Under the pieces are notes generated by a model, which was given only the letters and a program-made list of their open reading frames with translations, made no database searches and was not told the DNA's origin. This document shows positions 1 through 7,271 of a DNA stretch of 14,647 nt, one piece after another. Each line of letters opens with the position of its first letter. The stretch's first letter is position 1. The translations under genes were made by a program, and so were the position numbers. The stretch is from contig DAOWKX010000028.1 in the NCBI GenBank assembly GCA_030639705.1, positions 1 through 14,647 of the forward strand, in the 5' to 3' direction. The DNA comes from Candidatus Aminicenantota bacterium (lineage in GTDB: Bacteria > Acidobacteriota > Aminicenantia > UBA2199).

Positions 1-10
1 GTAATCCATG

Positions 11-1951
11 TTAGAAATAAAAATTTCTGAAGCTTTTTTTATCAATATTGAAGTGAGATAATCCTCTTTTGGTGCTCATCCAGAAATTTTGATTTAAACC
101 TGGAAGAATTCCGGTTATGGTATTATCCGGTAGTCCATTTTTTTTTGAATAATGGATAAAGTTCCTTTTGTTTTTCACAAACTGATTCAATCCTCTGCTG
201 GTTCCCACCCACAGGCGTCCCTGTTGATCTTCCATTATTGATAATACTTCGTTAATGCTGAGGCTGTTAATATCATTTTGACTGTATAAATAACAAATAA
301 GATTTTGAGTCTTTAGATCATAATAGTTCAACCCCCCCTGTTTGGTGCCCGACCATATATTTCCGTCTCTATCCTGATAGAGGACATTAATCTGGTTTTC
401 ACCCAGATTATGGATCACAATTGATTGGGTTTGTATTGGAGTAAAAGTCGAGGTTTTTATCTCCATTTTATATAATCCCCGATCCGTGCCAAGCCAGAGT
501 ATATTCTCATTTTCGGCTACTATTGTGGTTACTCTGGAGCCGTTGAAGTTTAATAGCGTATTAAGATCAAATTTATCTACCACTTTCATTGAAGTACGAT
601 CCAGTTTAATGAGTTCATAGGTTGCATTTTCAATTCCCAGCCAGATATGGTTGTCTTGGATATGGGGATTTATATAAACCACCCGGATTATCCCTGGATG
701 CCAGATTTTACCGGATATGTGGAGGAATTGATCAGTGGACGGATCAAATCGATCAAGTCCGTTAAAGCCCCCAATCCATAATTTCCCGGCACTGTCCTCA
801 CATATTGAGTTGACACTCAATATGCCCAGACTCATATCATCACCGGGAATATTTTGATAAAGTCTGAATTTTTGCAGACAGGAGTTCCAGAAATTGATGT
901 TACTGTCCTGAGTCCCCACCCACATAGTGGAGCTGCGATCTCTATATAAAAATGTTATTGCATTATGGCTCACACTTTTTGGATCCAGCGGATCATGGCG
1001 GTGATGAACAAATATCTTGCTCTTCTTATTTAAAATATCAATACCTGTGCCTTGGCATCCAATCCATAATCTTCCTTGACTATCTTCACAAATGTGATTG
1101 ATGATATTCCCTGAAATGCTTTGGGGATCTGAGGGCTCATGTTGATGGTTTAAAAATCCTGTTGTACCCGGTAATATATAATATAGCCCGGCTCCTTCTG
1201 TTCCTACCCAAAGAATATTTTCGCTATCAACAAATAAATCTTTTATTTTTCCAATTTGGAAAAATTGAATATCACTTCCCTCTGAATTAGAATAATATAA
1301 TCCTTTGTTGGTGGCCACCCAGTATTTTCCATTGGAATCTTCTGAAATGTCAGTTATGATCTCTTTGTTAATCTTTTGAATACTTTTTGATTCCAGTTTA
1401 AATCGAAGGATTTGATTTTGTTCTGGATCGAGGAGATTCAATCCTTCCATTGTACCGATCCATATCCGTTTATTTTTATCCCTTAAAATACAGTTAATTA
1501 CCTCAGAGGTGAGTGCATTTTTTTCACCGTTTTCAGAATTGAAAGCTTTGATTTTGTCTGTCTCTCTTTGGTATTGATATAAACCATTCTCGGTTCCGAT
1601 CCAGATGTTTCCTTTATGATCTTCGACCATGCAGGTAATATTGTAATTGGTCCAGTTAATATGGATATTGAAATCTTTTGGGAATACAATAAAATCATAC
1701 CCGTCGAATCGATATATTCTCTCTCCGGTACATATCCACATAAAACCGCTGGAATCCTGCAGAAAGCCTGTTATTCGGCTTTGAGACATATCGTCGGGAA
1801 GCGAAAGGTTTTCGAACTGAAGCGGAAATTTCCCCACGCTGTTCTGATGAATTTCTCCTTTGCCTGATATAAAGTTGGATAGAGAAAGTAATACCAGGAA
1901 AGTTAACAATGCCCTGTGAAAAAATAAAACCATCGACCTTATTTTATTCAT
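11..1951 (-). CDS. Two-component-regulator propeller sensor domain protein, stops early at in-frame TAA
   Basis: The 646-residue protein has a hydrophobic N-terminal signal or anchor (about residues 7-29) and then about 13 repeats of the Reg_prop type, each with the pattern I-x-x-I-x-x-D-x-x-G-x-[IL]-W-[IV]-G-T-x-x-G-L. This fits two seven-bladed propellers (about residues 58-640), the periplasmic sensor of hybrid two-component systems that usually detect glycans or other extracellular ligands. Family members continue with a Y_Y_Y domain, a membrane helix and a histidine kinase. Here the last residues, FRNFYF, are followed by TAA and then, in the same frame, H-G-L. This matches the usual FRNYxxxDGL junction, so the stop looks like a nonsense mutation within a longer gene that runs off the window. 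The first ATG has no Shine-Dalgarno; an ATG at 1933, preceded by AAGG, is an alternative start. A standalone propeller protein is possible but less likely. Confidence 0.8.
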   Translation of the reverse strand: MNKIRSMVLFFHRALLTFLVLLSLSNFISGKGEIHQNSVGKFPLQFENLSLPDDMSQSRITGFLQDSSGFMWICTGERIYRFDGYDFIVFPKDFNIHINWTNYNITCMVEDHKGNIWIGTENGLYQYQRETDKIKAFNSENGEKNALTSEVINCILRDKNKRIWIGTMEGLNLLDPEQNQILRFKLESKSIQKINKEIITDISEDSNGKYWVATNKGLYYSNSEGSDIQFFQIGKIKDLFVDSENILWVGTEGAGLYYILPGTTGFLNHQHEPSDPQSISGNIINHICEDSQGRLWIGCQGTGIDILNKKSKIFVHHRHDPLDPKSVSHNAITFLYRDRSSTMWVGTQDSNINFWNSCLQKFRLYQNIPGDDMSLGILSVNSICEDSAGKLWIGGFNGLDRFDPSTDQFLHISGKIWHPGIIRVVYINPHIQDNHIWLGIENATYELIKLDRTSMKVVDKFDLNTLLNFNGSRVTTIVAENENILWLGTDRGLYKMEIKTSTFTPIQTQSIVIHNLGENQINVLYQDRDGNIWSGTKQGGLNYYDLKTQNLICYLYSQNDINSLSINEVLSIMEDQQGRLWVGTSRGLNQFVKNKRNFIHYSKKNGLPDNTITGILPGLNQNFWMSTKRGLSHFNIDKKSFRNFYF

Positions 1952-2014
1952 TTTGTTATAAATTTAACCCGGCCTTTCTAAATACAAATACTCTCTTTTT
2001 TAATTATTGTTTGT

Positions 2015-2043
2015 ATTTAATCAGTTTTCAATCTTTTTGTCAA
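2015..2043 (-). promoter_or_regulatory. Candidate sigma70-type promoter for the propeller sensor
   Basis: On the minus strand a perfect TTGACA (2038-2043) is followed by a 17-nt spacer and TTAAAT (2015-2020, 4 of 6 matches). It lies about 64 nt upstream of the sensor ATG, in the 242-nt gap between the two minus-strand genes. Apart from this I see nothing in that gap: no convincing terminator and no small gene. Confidence 0.5.
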
Positions 2044-2193
2044 CATTTTCAATTATCTTTAGGGTGTATTGTAATCAGCAAAATTGGTTTGGCAATAGAA
2101 ATGCTATTTACCGGAGTGATATTGATTAGATAAAGGGTGGATTATTTGTAATTTTGATATAATTTCGAGTGTTGATTGAAAGTGAAATTGTGA

Positions 2194-3327
2194 TTATTTT
2201 GCTGTGTTTATCACCTCAGGCAGTTTTATTGAAAATTTGGAAACCATTTGATTTCCCTCTTCATCCTCAGTGGCGATAAAAATCCATTTATTTTTTAATG
2301 TGAAATATTTTATGGTTAATCCTGTGTCAACCCGGATCTCTGATGAATAAATATATTTTCCTTCAGGTGAAAATATATCCAGTTTTTTTCGAGATTTACT
2401 ATCCGGAGATGAAATAAAAAGATAGGCGAGCCCATTTTTATCAATAAAGATTTCATAAAAAAAGGAGGCCGTTTCAGGTAAACCATTGATGATTTTTTTT
2501 ACCATTTCCTGGGGAGCATCTTTGAACTGTTGGGCAAGCTTTTTTTTGTAAGCACTGGAGATCGGGTTTTGTTTCCGGCCTTCTATCCCGAAACGGGTAA
2601 TTGGTTTTCCCTGCAGGTTCACCACATTGATCAGATAATGGCTGCTCATGCCATAGTAAATTTTTCCTTCCCGGTATTTAACCATCATCAGGGGAGTAAT
2701 TTCATCGATGATGATTGCAATGATAAACTGGTTCCCCCGGTTTTCCTCCGAGGCGGTTGCTTTTTTATAGGGTTTAAACGTGGCGATGACTTTTTCTGTT
2801 TTATCTTTGAGATTATACAATTTGACTTTGGCTTCCGAATTTCTTGGGTCATCAATGGTGGCCGGGGCAGATATAAAAACATCTTCTGAAACAAAAGTCT
2901 GTGGTTTGGTTTGAAAAGGATAAAGGGCTGTTTTTATAAATTTCCCTTCCCGGGTAAAGTAGTGGATTCTTCCCCGGTCGACCACAATGATACGGTTTCC
3001 GACAATGAAAAGCTGTGAGCCCATCTGCAAATTTTTGATTTCACCGGGTCCTTCTCCCCTTCTGCCAAAAGCGGATATGAAGTTGCCATCTTTATTGAAA
3101 ATAAATATCCTGAAATTCTTGGCATCCAGAACAAAGACCTTACCGTCTGCAGTGACATTAATTTCCTGGATATCCCCGAACACATCGTTTCCGGCGCTAT
3201 CAATTTCCCAGATTTTTTTCATCTGCAGGTCCCAGGATCCTTTTTCAGGTTTATCAGGATTGACAACTTGGTTGAAAAGTAGACAGAAAAGGGTTGATAG
3301 AAGTCCAAATAAAAAATTTTTTTTCAT
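2194..3327 (-). CDS. Secreted 6-bladed beta-propeller (NHL-like) protein
   Basis: The predicted product has 377 residues. It begins with a signal-peptide-like segment (KK then a hydrophobic run, residues 4-22); the Cys at residue 15 is not in a good lipobox. Six propeller-like repeats follow. The first contains the motif G-R-R-G-E-G-P-G-E (residues 88-96), typical of the '6-bladed beta-propeller' proteins abundant in Acidobacteriota/Aminicenantes and Bacteroidota. Further blades show the alternating 'D-x-x-G-x-[IV]-[YF]-[VI]' plus '[IL]-x-x-[FY]-x-x-x-G-[KE]-[FYP]-[IL]' pattern up to the C terminus. The start was moved seven codons in from the longest reading frame because AGGAGGAA lies 5 nt before this ATG. 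The ligand and role are unknown; an extracytoplasmic binding or scaffold role is inferred. The gene is monocistronic and divergent from the lipoprotein gene. Confidence 0.8.
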   Translation of the reverse strand: MKKNFLFGLLSTLFCLLFNQVVNPDKPEKGSWDLQMKKIWEIDSAGNDVFGDIQEINVTADGKVFVLDAKNFRIFIFNKDGNFISAFGRRGEGPGEIKNLQMGSQLFIVGNRIIVVDRGRIHYFTREGKFIKTALYPFQTKPQTFVSEDVFISAPATIDDPRNSEAKVKLYNLKDKTEKVIATFKPYKKATASEENRGNQFIIAIIIDEITPLMMVKYREGKIYYGMSSHYLINVVNLQGKPITRFGIEGRKQNPISSAYKKKLAQQFKDAPQEMVKKIINGLPETASFFYEIFIDKNGLAYLFISSPDSKSRKKLDIFSPEGKYIYSSEIRVDTGLTIKYFTLKNKWIFIATEDEEGNQMVSKFSIKLPEVINTAK

Positions 3328-3330
3328 CTT

Positions 3331-3338
3331 TTCCTCCT
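3331..3338 (-). promoter_or_regulatory. Shine-Dalgarno deciding the start of the 6-bladed propeller gene
   Basis: The minus-strand sequence AGGAGGAA is spaced 5 nt (from AGGAGG) from the ATG at 3327. It overlaps the first codons of the longer reading frame, so translation from the upstream ATG at 3348 is unlikely. Confidence 0.8.
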
Positions 3339-3456
3339 CAAAAATCATTAAAAATATGAATTGATATGTGATTTATTTGCATGGAGCGAACAGACAATAT
3401 ATTCCCATGACGCCAAAATTTTAAATAAAGTTTATGCAAAGAGAATATCTTGGAAT

Positions 3457-3485
3457 ATTATATCATTATTCTCAATAATTACCAA
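3457..3485 (-). promoter_or_regulatory. Candidate promoter for the 6-bladed propeller gene
   Basis: On the minus strand TTGGTA (3480-3485, 4 of 6) and a perfect TATAAT (3457-3462) are separated by 17 nt. The predicted transcript would have a leader of about 120 nt. A 7-bp inverted repeat, GAGAATA (3441-3447) and TATTCTC (3467-3473), is centred on the -10 box and could be an operator. Confidence 0.5.
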
Positions 3486-3513
3486 TTCGATTTTGGTTTT
3501 TCTTTCTGGGGGA

Positions 3514-3542
3514 TTGACATTTTCAGGGTGGAATTTTATAAT
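3514..3542 (+). promoter_or_regulatory. Perfect consensus sigma70 promoter for the lipoprotein gene
   Basis: TTGACA (3514-3519), a 17-nt spacer and TATAAT (3537-3542) match the housekeeping consensus at all 12 positions. The expected transcription start, near 3549, leaves a leader of only about 15 nt that contains AAGGAG (3553-3558) 5 nt before the ATG. This predicts strong constitutive expression. Confidence 0.85.
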
Positions 3543-3563
3543 CACCAGCAGTAAGGAGATAAC

Positions 3564-4073
3564 ATGAAATATCATCGGTTTATATGGGTTGTATTCGTTA
3601 TGGTTTTTTTTACTTCCTGCGCTTCCAAGGGTGTAATGATCAATACCACCCCGTCAGAAGTGAAACTTTCTTCCTACAAATCCCTCTGGGTGAGTGTTTC
3701 GTCTGAGGCCGCTTCCGAGCAGGAGATGGAAATGCTTGCCGATATGGTAGTACGGAAACTCCGCCAGTCCAATACATTTGAACAATTGTCCGGGCCGGGG
3801 GAAAACCAAGAACCCTTGGACTTGCAGCTAAAACTGGTTGTGGTGGATATCCGTCGGGTCAGTTTGAATGATCGAGCCATGGCCGGAGCCCTCCCGGGAA
3901 AGGCGAAGATTCTGGTGGACGGCGAGCTTATCGATACCGCATCCGGGAATTCAATCGGGTCTTTCCGGGTGGAAGGGAAATCCTCCGGAGGTTCTGTGTT
4001 TGCCGGAGATACAACCCAGGCCATTGTTCGCGTTTCTGAAATGATTGTGGCCTATATCCTGGATAATTATTGA
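3564..4073 (+). CDS. Small outer-membrane or periplasmic lipoprotein, DUF4410-like
   Basis: The protein has 169 residues. A type II signal peptide has a basic start (K2, R5), a hydrophobic core and the lipobox F-T-S-C with Cys19 as the predicted lipidated residue. The mature part resembles DUF4410 lipoproteins: an N-terminal 'S-x-K-S-L-W-V-x-V' strand, a central hydrophobic strand (L-K-L-V-V-V-D-I), a 'G-E-L-I-D-T-A-S-G-N-x-I-G-S-F' segment (about residues 115-130), a Gly/Ser-rich stretch 'E-G-K-S-S-G-G', and a C-terminal helix ending 'I-V-A-Y-I-L-D-N-Y'. The function of the family is not established. The gene is visibly richer in G+C than its flanks. It is transcribed alone from a consensus promoter, divergent from the propeller gene and convergent with the TldE gene. 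The lipoprotein call is firm; the family call is moderate. Confidence 0.75.
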   Translation: MKYHRFIWVVFVMVFFTSCASKGVMINTTPSEVKLSSYKSLWVSVSSEAASEQEMEMLADMVVRKLRQSNTFEQLSGPGENQEPLDLQLKLVVVDIRRVSLNDRAMAGALPGKAKILVDGELIDTASGNSIGSFRVEGKSSGGSVFAGDTTQAIVRVSEMIVAYILDNY

Positions 4074-4174
4074 TTTATATTTAAATAGAAAGGATTGATT
4101 TAAATTTCTGTTTGTTATTTTTTTCCCCGGCAGCCGGTGCGGGATCACTTCAGTTGTAAAATTTCAGATTTGGA

Positions 4175-5497
4175 TTAGACTCCGGAAACCACCACATCGG
4201 TGAAAACCAGGCTGGGAGTCCTCCATGAAGAGTATATCCAGGGATCATTGGCCACTTCAGATAGTTTTTGCCAGAATTTCAGGTGGTTGTCGGCAATATT
4301 CATCTCAACCACGGTCTGAACCGGTTTCCCGTTTTCAAAGAGTTTACCGATAATTCCAATTGAAGTATCCCCGGTGTTGGAGTTGGAGTTACCGCCGATA
4401 AAACCGGTGATAAGGATGCCCCGACCCAGATCTTTCATGATCTCTGCTACTGATCGTTTCCCGGGGGGGATGACCAGATTTGAAGGCCGTCCGCTGGTTG
4501 GTTCCCAGCCCAGTTTCCGGCTGTAATACCAATCCACATAAAAATCCTTTAACACACCCTTTTCAATCATGGTTCTTTTCTTGGCTGCAAATCCATCGCT
4601 GTCATAGAGCTGGCTTCCCAATCCACCTTTGATAAGTGGATCATCCATGATGGTCAACCAGTCGCTGCCTATTTTTTTTCCTTTTTTGTCGGCCAGGAAT
4701 GAACGTTTTTGTTGAATACTTCTTCCATACATGGGAGATAAAAATCCATACAGTATCCGGCGGACATTTCGGTTTTCAATAATAATGGGAAGGGTTTCGG
4801 TTTTAATTTTTTTACCTCCCATAAGATCGAATGTGCGTTTCGCTGCCACTTTTCCGATTTCTTCCGCAGGGGGTAATCCTTTTTGTGTGACCGATGCCAC
4901 AAAGTTATATCCATTGGGTCGGCGGTCTCCCTTATCCTGCATGGTTATTTCTGCACCGGCCCAGTAAATGGTGGCCTGATGGTATCCCTCGAAACCATTG
5001 CTGGTCATCATGATTGATTCATAACGATTGTCATATTCCATGGCAGTCACCGAAATTGTTTTTTCCCCGCCTTTTTCCAGGCAGGCATTTTCGATGGTTC
5101 TTACCAGTTTATGCCGGTCTTCTGTTGTAAGATTATTATAATCCGGATCATTGATTTCCAGATCCACATTTGACCTACCCTGGTAATATTTTGGATCCGG
5201 TAAAGTCCTGAAGGGATCCTCTGCCAGAAGTTTGGTGGTTTTAACCGCATTGGTGATAAAGGTTTTCAGTGCATTCAGTCTCAAATCAGAAGTCCATTGA
5301 CGGGAGTAGCGATTGTTGACGAAAATCTCGACCGAGAGTTGCTTTTTCGAGGCTTCTTTGATATTTTCCGGTTTATTTTTGCGGTAGCTGATTTCAACAA
5401 AGCGTTCACTATCAATTTTTACCCGACACTCATCCGCTCCGGTTGATTTGGCGGTTTTTATGGTAAATTCAGATAAATCATACATTTCTTTTTTCAT
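4175..5497 (-). CDS. tldE: TldE/PmbA-family non-catalytic subunit of the TldD/TldE peptidase
   Basis: The product has 440 residues and is the second gene of the operon, 16 nt after the tldD stop. It shows the PmbA/TldD architecture: an N-terminal domain with 'D-E-C-R-V-x-I-D', a middle domain, and a C-terminal domain with 'T-G-F-I-G-G-N-S-N-S-N-T-G-D-T-S' (about residues 364-379), corresponding to the N-x-x-T-G-D-[FT]-S signature of TldE proteins. At the position of TldD's metal site it has 'R-R-I-L-Y-G-F-L-S-P-M-Y-G' (residues 246-258) instead of HExxxH, so it should lack catalysis, as known TldE proteins do. In E. coli the two form a heterodimer that cleaves unfolded peptides such as pre-microcin B17. 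The start was chosen by GGGAGGA 5 nt upstream; the longer frame would begin inside the tldD stop region. No signal peptide is visible, unlike its partner. Confidence 0.88.
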   Translation of the reverse strand: MKKEMYDLSEFTIKTAKSTGADECRVKIDSERFVEISYRKNKPENIKEASKKQLSVEIFVNNRYSRQWTSDLRLNALKTFITNAVKTTKLLAEDPFRTLPDPKYYQGRSNVDLEINDPDYNNLTTEDRHKLVRTIENACLEKGGEKTISVTAMEYDNRYESIMMTSNGFEGYHQATIYWAGAEITMQDKGDRRPNGYNFVASVTQKGLPPAEEIGKVAAKRTFDLMGGKKIKTETLPIIIENRNVRRILYGFLSPMYGRSIQQKRSFLADKKGKKIGSDWLTIMDDPLIKGGLGSQLYDSDGFAAKKRTMIEKGVLKDFYVDWYYSRKLGWEPTSGRPSNLVIPPGKRSVAEIMKDLGRGILITGFIGGNSNSNTGDTSIGIIGKLFENGKPVQTVVEMNIADNHLKFWQKLSEVANDPWIYSSWRTPSLVFTDVVVSGV

Positions 5498-5502
5498 GGT
5501 TA

Positions 5503-5509
5503 TCCTCCC
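5503..5509 (-). promoter_or_regulatory. Shine-Dalgarno deciding the tldE start
   Basis: GGGAGGA on the minus strand lies 5 nt before the ATG at 5497, in the 16-nt gap after the tldD stop codon. It fixes the start 11 codons inside the longest reading frame. Confidence 0.8.
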
Positions 5510-5513
5510 TGAT

Positions 5514-7046
5514 TTAGGCTTTTCGGCCACCTACGGTCATTGACTTTACCAGCACAGTAGGCATGCCAAAACCAACCGGAACAGCCTGACCGTCCTTGCC
5601 GCAATAACCGGTTCCGCCTTTGGACATTTCCAAATCATTGGCTATCATGGTGACGTTTTTAAGCATCTTGGGGCCATTGCCCATGATATTCATATCTTTA
5701 ATGGTAGCAGTCAGCTTTCCATTTTCGATCATCTGTCCCTGGGATACATAAAAGGCAAAATCACCTTCGCCGATTTTTACCTGCCCGTTGCTGACATCTT
5801 TTACATAGATTCCTCTTTTGACACTTTTTATGATTTCTTCCGGAGTAGAAGGGCCGTTCAGCATATAGGTGTTTCTCATCCGCGGGATCACATAGTGTTC
5901 ATAACTCTGTCGGCGGCCATTTCCTGTGGGTTTAACTTTATAGTGTCTGGCTGAAATTTTGTCATGCATGTAACTGGTTAAAATTCCATTTTCCACCAGT
6001 ATGGTTTTCTGTCCCGGTGTTCCTTCGTCATCGACATTCAGGGAACCTAACATTTTCTGGTTGGTTCCGTCATCGATAATGGTTACAAAAGATTCAGCTA
6101 CTTTTTTGCCGATCATGGTGGCATAAGTGGATATCTTTTTCCGGTTGAAATCAGCTTCCATCCCGTGTCCGATAGCCTCATGGAGTAATATGGCCGGTAT
6201 GCCCGGACCCAGTACCACCGGCATTTCTCCGGCCGGTGCCTGAACCGTGTCAAAAAGGATGAGGACCCGGTCAACAGCGGTTTTGCTGATTTCTTTTACC
6301 ACGTCCATGGTGTAATAAGAGAAGTCGTGTCGGCCACCCAGATTCCAGCCTGCCCGTTCCCGTTTCCCGTTTTTTTCTGCTACCACGGTTGCATAAAGAT
6401 AATTTTTCGGTATCAGATCTTCGGTTTTGATGCCCTCACTGGTTACTATCATAATACGTTTTTGACGGTCATGAAATCCGGCGCTGACTTTTATGATGTG
6501 GGGAGAAAGGGCAAAACAACTGTCATTGGCGGCCTGAACCAGCGGGAGTTTGGATTCCAGGGGAATAGAAGTCAAGAGTTTTTTCAGTGGATAGTAATTG
6601 TTGATTTTTTGCCGAACAAATTTTTCAGCAGGCTTTTTTGCTTTTCCGGATGCGATGGTAGCAGCAGTTGCCGCAGCATCCAGCATGGATTTTTCATTCA
6701 GCACCTGGGTAAATCCGTAACCCACCTGATCTCCATTTACAGTCCTGATACCCACTCCTAATTCAACCACACTGTAGGCTTGATTAACCTTGCCATCTTC
6801 CAGATTCACCCAGTTTCCAATGGAATGTTCGAAAAATAAGTCTGCAAAATCTCCCCCTTTTGACAGGGCTTTTGCCAGTACTTTCTGGCACAGCAGGTCA
6901 TTAATTCCAAATTCTTTTTCAAAATAACCCGGAGCAGATGTGACAGTAGGGCCATTTAATCCCTGGGGGATTAATGGAACTGCTGCGGTGGCAATGGAAG
7001 CCATGGCAGATGTCCTGAGAAATGAGCGTCTGCTTATTTTTTTCAT
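5514..7046 (-). CDS. tldD: TldD-family metallopeptidase with twin-arginine signal peptide
   Basis: The predicted product has 510 residues. The N terminus is a clear Tat signal: S-R-R-S-F-L-R at residues 5-11, an Ala-rich hydrophobic region and a cleavage-like region near residue 30-40. The rest is TldD: the metal-binding H-E-A-I-G-H (residues 289-294) followed by G-M-E-A-D-F-N-R-K, then 'E-G-D-F-A-F-Y-V-S-Q-G', and 'G-Y-C-G-K-D-G-Q-A-V-P-V-G' with Cys482, the counterpart of the third metal ligand of E. coli TldD. All known catalytic residues are therefore present. E. coli TldD is cytosolic and acts with TldE on unfolded peptides; export here is inferred from the signal. Two ATGs are adjacent; the second is 5 nt from AGGAGG and was chosen. 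The gene is first in the operon with tldE. Confidence 0.93.
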   Translation of the reverse strand: MKKISRRSFLRTSAMASIATAAVPLIPQGLNGPTVTSAPGYFEKEFGINDLLCQKVLAKALSKGGDFADLFFEHSIGNWVNLEDGKVNQAYSVVELGVGIRTVNGDQVGYGFTQVLNEKSMLDAAATAATIASGKAKKPAEKFVRQKINNYYPLKKLLTSIPLESKLPLVQAANDSCFALSPHIIKVSAGFHDRQKRIMIVTSEGIKTEDLIPKNYLYATVVAEKNGKRERAGWNLGGRHDFSYYTMDVVKEISKTAVDRVLILFDTVQAPAGEMPVVLGPGIPAILLHEAIGHGMEADFNRKKISTYATMIGKKVAESFVTIIDDGTNQKMLGSLNVDDEGTPGQKTILVENGILTSYMHDKISARHYKVKPTGNGRRQSYEHYVIPRMRNTYMLNGPSTPEEIIKSVKRGIYVKDVSNGQVKIGEGDFAFYVSQGQMIENGKLTATIKDMNIMGNGPKMLKNVTMIANDLEMSKGGTGYCGKDGQAVPVGFGMPTVLVKSMTVGGRKA

Positions 7047-7051
7047 CATTA

Positions 7052-7057
7052 CCTCCT
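7052..7057 (-). promoter_or_regulatory. Shine-Dalgarno deciding the tldD start
   Basis: AGGAGG on the minus strand is 5 nt from the ATG at 7046 but only 2 nt from the ATG at 7049, favouring the second of the two tandem ATGs. Confidence 0.7.
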
Positions 7058-7090
7058 AAAAATTCGGATTGAAATTTTTTTTCTGTTTTC

Positions 7091-7119
7091 ATGGTAGCAA
7101 AATGATTTTTATTTTTCAA
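7091..7119 (-). promoter_or_regulatory. Alternative proximal promoter for tldD-tldE
   Basis: On the minus strand TTGAAA (7114-7119) and TACCAT (7091-7096) are separated by 17 nt. It would give a leader of about 40 nt. It is a weaker match than the distal candidate but closer to the gene. Confidence 0.35.
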
Positions 7120-7184
7120 CCTGGATCTTTAGATGATTTATTTTAATAACTGGATTCATTTTTGATAACCTTAATTCGGAATAA

Positions 7185-7213
7185 AAAATATTTTTCCCCG
7201 AATCGGTTGTCAA
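7185..7213 (-). promoter_or_regulatory. Candidate distal promoter for tldD-tldE
   Basis: On the minus strand a perfect TTGACA (7208-7213) and TATTTT (7185-7190, 4 of 6) are separated by 17 nt. The -35 box lies inside the palindrome GGTTGTCAACC (7205-7215). The spacer and -10 overlap an imperfect hairpin at 7174-7203 (ATTCGG paired with CCGAAT, then AAAA with TTTT around a 4-nt loop). Both could serve repressor binding. The leader would be about 130 nt. Confidence 0.45.
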
Positions 7214-7222
7214 CCTTTTGAA
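7205..7222. repeat. 18-bp motif copy 1, GGTTGTCAACC-N-TTTGAA
   Basis: GGTTGTCAACC is an inverted repeat (GGTTG-T-CAACC). With the following base and TTTGAA it recurs at 8759-8776 in the same orientation with 17 of 18 bases identical. This copy contains the -35 box of the candidate tldD promoter and lies just outside the RAYT inverted repeat. Confidence 0.7.
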
Positions 7223-7235
7223 GAGAGGGTGGAGA

Positions 7236-7265
7236 GGGTGACGGTGCTTGTAAACTTGTATTTAT
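7236..7265 (+). repeat. Left inverted repeat of the RAYT element
   Basis: The sequence starts GGGTGACGGTGCTTG (15 bases exactly inverted at the right end) and continues with a TGTAAACTTGTATTTAT-like tail. Over 30 bases it matches the reverse complement of 8192-8221 at 26 positions. It begins 6 nt beyond the RAYT stop codon. A degenerate GGGTG unit lies just outside it (about 7227-7231). Confidence 0.85.
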
Positions 7266-7271
7266 ATCAAA

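Noticed and set aside
1909..2133. 74-codon plus-strand frame across the sensor start and its promoter
   Set aside because: Low-complexity aromatic-rich translation of AT-rich intergenic DNA, no ribosome binding site.
3361..3567. 68-codon plus-strand open frame ending at the lipoprotein start
   Set aside because: It starts with TTG without a ribosome binding site, has no protein-like pattern, and covers two good promoters; it is intergenic DNA.
4127..4137. CCGG-CAG-CCGG hairpin between the lipoprotein and tldE genes
   Set aside because: The T-run lies on the wrong side for the plus-strand gene and there is no U-tract downstream for the minus-strand gene; not a convincing terminator.
6327..6761. 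144-codon plus-strand frame within tldD
   Set aside because: Antisense to a firmly identified gene, with no independent support.
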